A DNA stretch of 8,363 nucleotides, taken from NCBI GenBank assembly GCA_903839965.1, contig CAIMEK010000273.1, positions 1 to 8,363 of the forward strand, read 5' to 3'. A program made the position numbers and the translations under genes. Below the pieces are notes generated by a model. It ran no database searches. It had not been told where the DNA came from and saw only the letters and a list, made by a program, of their open reading frames with translations. The stretch comes from an uncultured Acetobacteraceae bacterium (GTDB lineage Bacteria > Pseudomonadota > Alphaproteobacteria > Acetobacterales > Acetobacteraceae). Below, in pieces: positions 5,023-8,363 of this stretch; position 1 is the first letter of the stretch; every line of letters begins with the position of its first letter.

Positions 5023-6567
5023 TCACCCCAGCACCCCGGCGGCGATCGCCAGCCCGGCCGCGAGCCCCATCGTGATCACGATCGCGGTCAGGTACAGCGC
5101 GCCCAAGACGAGCACGCCGAACAGCGGCACCAGCAGGAGCAGCAGCAACACCACCAGCAGCGCCGGCCCGGGACGTTGCGCGATCATTTTGTAATCCAGC
5201 CACCGGGCGGCCCGGCTTTGCTCCACCGAGGCGCCCAGCGCGCCCAGGCGTTGCAGCCGGCGGGCCAGCGCCGGATGCAATGACGTCGTGATGGTCCGCC
5301 GCTCCTTGAAGCCGCCGCGCGATGGCGGTCCGTGGATGAAGCAATATTCCCGCCCTTCGCCCCCGCCTGGCACGCCTGATTCGCCGATCCGCGACAGCGC
5401 CCGCGCCAGCCCGTCCGGATTGCGCGTCAGTTGTACCGCCATGGCATCGGCCGCGTAGCGCCGGTTGCGCCAGATCATCCCGAGCGGCGGATTGAGGAAC
5501 AACGCAGTCCACAGGAACAACACGACCCGCAGGATAATGCTGATCAGCAACAGCGGCAGCAGCGGCACCAGCAGGATCTTGCGCAGCCGGACGGAGGGAA
5601 TAACGCTCCACAACGTATCGACGTCGGGCATCGCATCGGCGCCCATGCCCTGCTCGATGAGCAGCAGTGTCCGTTCGATCTCTTCGGGCGAGCGCCGCAG
5701 CCCCACGCTCACCAGCGACAACCCGCCCAGCGCCCGCCAGGCCGACCAGCGGAACGGCAGATCGAGGAAGGTGACGAAAAACCCGAAGGTCTGGAACACC
5801 GCCAGCACGGCGTGCGTCAGCCGGATGTCGCCCGCGCCGGCGGAGGCGACGAGATGCGCCACCACGGCGGAGGTCTCGTCGCGGTCGAGCTGGTCCAGCA
5901 GGCCGCGCGTGACCAGCAGCGTCGCCGAGCCGCGCGTCCCTCCCACCGCCGCCGCATTGATCTCCGGCGCGTCGATCAGCAGCAGCGCCGGCGCCGGCAC
6001 TCCCGCCGAAATGGCCATCTCCTCGACGATGTTTCCCAGTTGCCGCTCTTGCGCATCGTGCGGATCGGGCGCGCGGGCGTGCACGCGGGCGATCAGGTCG
6101 CCACCCTCGCCACGCAGCGAAAGCCGACGCAGCACCGCCCACACAAGCCCCGCGGCAACCAGCGCGGGAATGGCGACGGGCGCCAGACGCAGCAGCGGCG
6201 CCGCGGTGACGCCAAGGTCGCCCAACCCCTTCACGCGATCCAGCGAAGCAATGAACAGGCCGAAATTCGCGCTCTGGGTGGTGGCCCAGTGGCCCAGTCC
6301 GTTGCTGGCCGCGCGCAGCGTGCCGGGCGCGATGCCGAGCTTCGCCAGCAGCTGCGCCAGCCCGCCGCCGGCCAGCAAAAGCATCGGCGTCACCACCGAA
6401 CTCAGCACCACGCCGATCATGCTGGCGATCAGCAGGCACACCCCCGCCAGCACCCAGGCGCTCCGCCGGCGCCTGGTCTGCTCATCGAAAAAGTTGGTAC
6501 GCTCGGCGGGCGCGCGCTGCTCCCAGCGGGGGGTGTCCGGGGCCGCGGTCTCGCCGGCGGGCGGCAC
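5023..6567 (-). CDS. M48-family membrane protein with degenerate protease motif
   Basis: The 514-residue protein has the outline of an M48 (HtpX/Ste24-like) peptidase: membrane segments near 37-70, 124-147, 332-358 and 465-512, the lead-in LLVTRGLLDQLDRDETSAVVAH, and late motifs YAADAMAVQLTRNPDGLARAL (371-391) and SRGGF...TSLHPALARRLQRLGAL (416-444). In active members the segment after AVVAH gives HExxH with GHxxNGD; here it is H238-L-V-A-S242 followed by GAGD. The catalytic Glu and second His are therefore gone. The third zinc ligand, normally Glu in E-Y-x-A-D, is Arg370. A zinc protease activity is thus unlikely; a scaffold or regulatory membrane role is inferred. The start is GTG 6567, 2 bp after the lemA stop, with no strong ribosome site, suggesting translational coupling. 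LemA and M48 genes are often adjacent in bacteria. Confidence 0.85.
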   Translation of the reverse strand: MPPAGETAAPDTPRWEQRAPAERTNFFDEQTRRRRSAWVLAGVCLLIASMIGVVLSSVVTPMLLLAGGGLAQLLAKLGIAPGTLRAASNGLGHWATTQSANFGLFIASLDRVKGLGDLGVTAAPLLRLAPVAIPALVAAGLVWAVLRRLSLRGEGGDLIARVHARAPDPHDAQERQLGNIVEEMAISAGVPAPALLLIDAPEINAAAVGGTRGSATLLVTRGLLDQLDRDETSAVVAHLVASAGAGDIRLTHAVLAVFQTFGFFVTFLDLPFRWSAWRALGGLSLVSVGLRRSPEEIERTLLLIEQGMGADAMPDVDTLWSVIPSVRLRKILLVPLLPLLLISIILRVVLFLWTALFLNPPLGMIWRNRRYAADAMAVQLTRNPDGLARALSRIGESGVPGGGEGREYCFIHGPPSRGGFKERRTITTSLHPALARRLQRLGALGASVEQSRAARWLDYKMIAQRPGPALLVVLLLLLLVPLFGVLVLGALYLTAIVITMGLAAGLAIAAGVLG

Positions 6568-6569
6568 CG

Positions 6570-7121
6570 TCAGAACCGCACCGCCACGGGTGCGCGGTCG
6601 CCTTCATCCGCTTCGAACAGCGTCTTTGCCGCGAACCCGAACATGCCGGCGAACACGTTGCGCGGCACCGTTTCGATCGCGGTGTTGTACTGCATGACGC
6701 TGTCGTTGTAGTACTGGCGGGCAAAGGCGATGCGGTTCTCGGTGGAACTCAGTTCCTCCTGCAGGGAGGCCATGTTTTCGCTGGCGCGCAATTGCGGGAT
6801 CGCCTCGGCCTGCACGATGAACGAGCGCAACGAGCGCCCGAGCGTGTTCTCCGCCGTGGCCCGCGCCTCGATGTTGCTGCCGGCCGCGATGGCTTGCGAG
6901 CGGGCGCGGGCGATCTCGTCGATGATGCCGCGCTCATGGGTCATGTAACCCTTCACGCTTTCGATCAGATTCGGAATCAGGTCATGGCGGCGTTTGAGCT
7001 GCACGTCGATCTGAGCCCAGCCGTTGCTGACACGGTTGCGCAACGTAACCAGCCCGTTGTAGATCCAGACCAGGTAAATCACCAACAACGCGCAAACTGC
7101 CGTCGCGATCCAGATGCCCAT
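6570..7121 (-). CDS. lemA: LemA family membrane protein
   Basis: The 183-residue protein has one N-terminal membrane helix (about 4-22, IWIATAVCALLVIYLVWIY) followed by a helical domain. The family signature is clear: LRNRVSNGWAQIDVQLKRRH, then DLIPNLIESVKGYMTHE (48-64), then AIPQLRASENMASLQEELSSTENRIAFARQYYND. It ends in AGMFGF and the acidic/aromatic FEADEGDR typical of LemA C-termini. LemA proteins are membrane-anchored antiparallel helix bundles of unclear biochemical role, frequently encoded beside M48 peptidases. ATG 7121 is chosen because GGGGG lies 5 nt upstream and the membrane helix begins at once; an in-frame ATG at 7157 lacks a ribosome site. It lies 2 bp upstream of the degenerate M48 gene, so joint function in the envelope is likely. 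Confidence 0.92.
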   Translation of the reverse strand: MGIWIATAVCALLVIYLVWIYNGLVTLRNRVSNGWAQIDVQLKRRHDLIPNLIESVKGYMTHERGIIDEIARARSQAIAAGSNIEARATAENTLGRSLRSFIVQAEAIPQLRASENMASLQEELSSTENRIAFARQYYNDSVMQYNTAIETVPRNVFAGMFGFAAKTLFEADEGDRAPVAVRF

Positions 7122-7126
7122 TATTT

Positions 7127-7131
7127 CCCCC
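7127..7131 (-). promoter_or_regulatory. Ribosome binding site deciding the lemA start
   Basis: On the reverse strand GGGGGAAATA precedes the ATG at 7121, with the G-run 5 nt away. The upstream in-frame ATG at 7157 is preceded by pyrimidine-rich sequence. Confidence 0.5.
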
Positions 7132-7181
7132 GGCCAACCATAACCGATGGTTAGCATAGCATGGGTGTGGGGATCGTTCCT

Positions 7182-7198
7182 ACCCGCGCGTGGCGGGT
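7182..7198 (-). terminator. Weak hairpin between creA and lemA
   Basis: ACCCGC-5 nt-GCGGGT forms a 6-bp stem about 35 nt after the creA stop. No T-run follows on the transcribed strand (AGGAACGATCC comes next), so it is at best a weak or factor-dependent terminator or a processing site. The 111-bp creA-lemA gap leaves room for a separate lemA promoter, for example TATGCT (complement of 7152-7157). Confidence 0.25.
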
Positions 7199-7232
7199 TG
7201 TCTCAGAAGTGTAGGGAGAGGGTTCCGCTGCC

Positions 7233-7694
7233 TCAGCGTGCGTCCAGCGGCACCGCCGTTACGCTGTTGAACGCCGCGCCGCCGGTGCCCAGGCTGATGG
7301 TCGACCACACCAGGTAGACGATCACCCGCTTGTCCGCGTCGAACAGCCGCGACACCCGCACTTCCTTGAAGAACGGGCTCATCTTCTCGCCGAACACCAC
7401 TTCGTTCTTCGGCAGTCCGCTGCCGCGCACCGACACCGGCCCGGTGGCGCGGCAGGCGATGGAGAACCGGTTCGGGTCGGTCGCCAGCCCCAGCGACCCC
7501 GCCACGCCGCCGGTTTCCGCCCGCGAGACGTAGCAGCTCACCCCCTCCACCCGCGGATCGTCGTAGCGGTCGACCACCACCCGGTCGTTGCGCCCCATCA
7601 GGCGGAACGTGGTGTCCACCTCGCCGATGCGCGTCTGCGCCAGCGCCGGCCCGCCCAACACGAGCAACCCGATCGCGACAATCCACCCAGGCAT
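7233..7694 (-). CDS. creA: CreA family periplasmic protein
   Basis: The 153-residue product has a Sec signal peptide (hydrophobic IVAIGLLVLGGP, cleavage after ALA at residue 19) and matches the CreA family over its length: IGEVDTTFRLMGRNDRVVVDRYDDP, GVSCYVSRAETGG, DPNRFSIACR, and a C-terminal half with FKEVRVSRLFDADKRVIVYLVWST. Cys54 and Cys81 are placed as in the family and could form a disulfide in the periplasm. Its molecular function is unknown; in Escherichia coli creA lies beside the creBCD two-component system, which is not seen here. ATG 7694 is preferred over GTG 7697 because GGGAGG lies 7 nt before it. It starts 24 bp after the rppH stop and probably belongs to the same transcript. 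Confidence 0.93.
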   Translation of the reverse strand: MPGWIVAIGLLVLGGPALAQTRIGEVDTTFRLMGRNDRVVVDRYDDPRVEGVSCYVSRAETGGVAGSLGLATDPNRFSIACRATGPVSVRGSGLPKNEVVFGEKMSPFFKEVRVSRLFDADKRVIVYLVWSTISLGTGGAAFNSVTAVPLDAR

Positions 7695-7701
7695 CACGCA
7701 A

Positions 7702-7707
7702 CCTCCC
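7702..7707 (-). promoter_or_regulatory. Ribosome binding site of creA
   Basis: GGGAGG on the reverse strand lies 7 nt from ATG 7694 and only 4 nt from the alternative GTG 7697, which favours the ATG. Confidence 0.55.
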
Positions 7708-7718
7708 GTGGCGGGGCG

Positions 7719-8228
7719 TCAGGCCGCCGGTTGCGCGAACCGCGCGAACGACGCCGCGACGATCCGATAGATCTCCCGCTTGAAATCCACCGCCAGCCCC
7801 GGCAGTGCGGCCAGCTCCACCCAACGCCAGGCGTCGAACTCCGGATGCGGGTCGGCGTCGAGCCAGATGTCGTCGTCGCACCCCAGGAAGCGCAGCGCGA
7901 ACCAGCGCTGCCGCTGGCCCCGGTAACGCCCGCCCAGCGCCACGCCCAGCAACGCCTCCGGCAACTCGTAGGTCAGCCAGTCCGGATGCTCGCCGATGAT
8001 TGCCGCGCGGCCCGTGCCGATTTCCTCGGCCAACTCGCGCAACACCGCGATAGCCGGGTCCTCGTCGGCATCGATGCCGCCCTGCGGCAATTGCCAGCCG
8101 CCGGCCGCACCCTCGGCGTTCGGAAAATTGGCGCGCCGCGCCACCAGCACGCGCCCGGCCGCGTCGAACAGCGCCGCGCCCACATTCGCCCGGTACGGCA
8201 GCCGCGCGCGCAAGTCGGACCGGCTCAT
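7719..8228 (-). CDS. rppH: RNA pyrophosphohydrolase / Nudix hydrolase
   Basis: The 169-residue cytoplasmic enzyme has the RppH/NudH arrangement: LPYRANVGAALFD at 10-22, WQLPQGGID (45-53), and a complete Nudix box GX5EX7REUXEEXGU at residues 50-72 with Glu65, Glu68 and Glu69 as expected metal-binding residues. The C-terminal half continues with YRGQRQRWFALRF, EFDAWRWVEL and FKREIYRIVAASFA, as in RppH proteins. The known reaction removes pyrophosphate from the 5' triphosphate end of mRNA, starting RNase E-dependent decay; related enzymes cleave diadenosine polyphosphates. The start ATG overlaps the upstream deacetylase stop by 4 bp (ATGA), indicating translational coupling. The pairing of a YibQ-type deacetylase gene with rppH is familiar in alphaproteobacteria. 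Confidence 0.94.
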   Translation of the reverse strand: MSRSDLRARLPYRANVGAALFDAAGRVLVARRANFPNAEGAAGGWQLPQGGIDADEDPAIAVLRELAEEIGTGRAAIIGEHPDWLTYELPEALLGVALGGRYRGQRQRWFALRFLGCDDDIWLDADPHPEFDAWRWVELAALPGLAVDFKREIYRIVAASFARFAQPAA

Positions 8229-8363
8229 CGATGCTCGCCTGCCGCGGCCACGGGCACCGGCGCGGCCACGACGGGCGGCGGCACCATGGCGCTGACCGGC
8301 ACCAGCGCGATGCCGCGCGAGCCCAGCGTGGCGGCCCAGGCCGCCAGCCGCTCCACCGTCACC
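8225..8363 (-). CDS. Divergent polysaccharide deacetylase (YibQ-like), C-terminal end only
   Basis: Forty-five residues are visible before the stop at 8225-8227, which overlaps the rppH start. VERLAAWAATLGSRGIALVPVSAMV is the characteristic end of YibQ-type divergent polysaccharide deacetylases (family ending LxxWxxxLxxRGIxLVPVSAL). It is followed by a Pro/Val/Ala-rich tail. The rest, including the barrel and signal region, lies beyond the right edge. These proteins are thought to be secreted or membrane-linked and act in the envelope, with no firm substrate. The call rests on a short segment plus the rppH neighbour. Confidence 0.7.
   Translation of the reverse strand, partial: VTVERLAAWAATLGSRGIALVPVSAMVPPPVVAAPVPVAAAGEHR

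Noticed and set aside
5431..6711. 426- and 410-codon plus-strand frames opposite the M48 gene
   Set aside because: Gln/Arg/His-rich or Ser/Arg/Thr-rich low-complexity translations without motifs. The reverse strand gives a proper membrane protein.
1..8363. Mobile elements, CRISPR arrays, tRNA or rRNA genes, toxin-antitoxin or phage-defence systems
   Set aside because: No transposase or integrase motifs, no regularly spaced repeats, no tRNA-like cloverleaf and no defence-domain proteins were seen on either strand.

Overview
This is a GC-rich (by eye well above 60%), gene-dense bacterial chromosomal window. It most resembles an alphaproteobacterium of the Rhodospirillales/Acetobacteraceae type. 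The reasons are the Ros/MucR-family regulator, the order YibQ-like deacetylase, then RppH-type Nudix hydrolase, then CreA, the DUF4169-like small protein and the ATC-hydrolase-like protein. The assignment is an inference from gene content; no rRNA, tRNA, CRISPR, integrase or intact mobile element was seen.

Left part (1-2600). A minus-strand lipoprotein gene leaves the window at the left edge. It diverges from a plus-strand lipoprotein that combines a lytic transglycosylase (SLT) domain with a C-terminal SPOR domain. The roughly 300-bp divergent spacer holds a 9-bp direct repeat at 11-bp period and a short palindrome. After the transglycosylase comes about 480 bp without an intact gene. It contains what looks like the decayed C-terminal end of an enoyl-CoA hydratase/isomerase, followed by an AT-richer promoter region. 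Next is a MucR/Ros regulator whose zinc-finger site has lost two of its four ligands; it ends at a strong 14-bp-stem terminator hairpin.

Middle part (2600-5016, mostly plus strand). A ten-helix EamA/DMT permease overlaps by 4 bp an ATC-hydrolase-like gene, so the two are probably co-translated. A minus-strand dienelactone hydrolase pseudogene follows, with its reading frame broken at least twice and its catalytic-Asp region deleted. Divergent from it is a two-gene unit: a DUF4169-like basic small protein and a 4-oxalocrotonate tautomerase-like protein.

Right part (5023-8363, all minus strand). Read in transcription order: the tail of a YibQ-type divergent polysaccharide deacetylase, rppH (4-bp ATGA overlap), creA (24-bp gap), then lemA and an M48-family membrane protein 2 bp after lemA. 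The M48 protein has lost its HExxH motif and its likely third zinc ligand, so it looks like a pseudoprotease paired with LemA.

The most notable points are the LemA/degenerate-M48 pair, the two gene relics (enoyl-CoA hydratase and dienelactone hydrolase), the metal-ligand-deficient MucR finger, and the transporter/ATC-hydrolase coupling. No wholly new system is evident; most of the window is ordinary chromosomal housekeeping with local gene decay.
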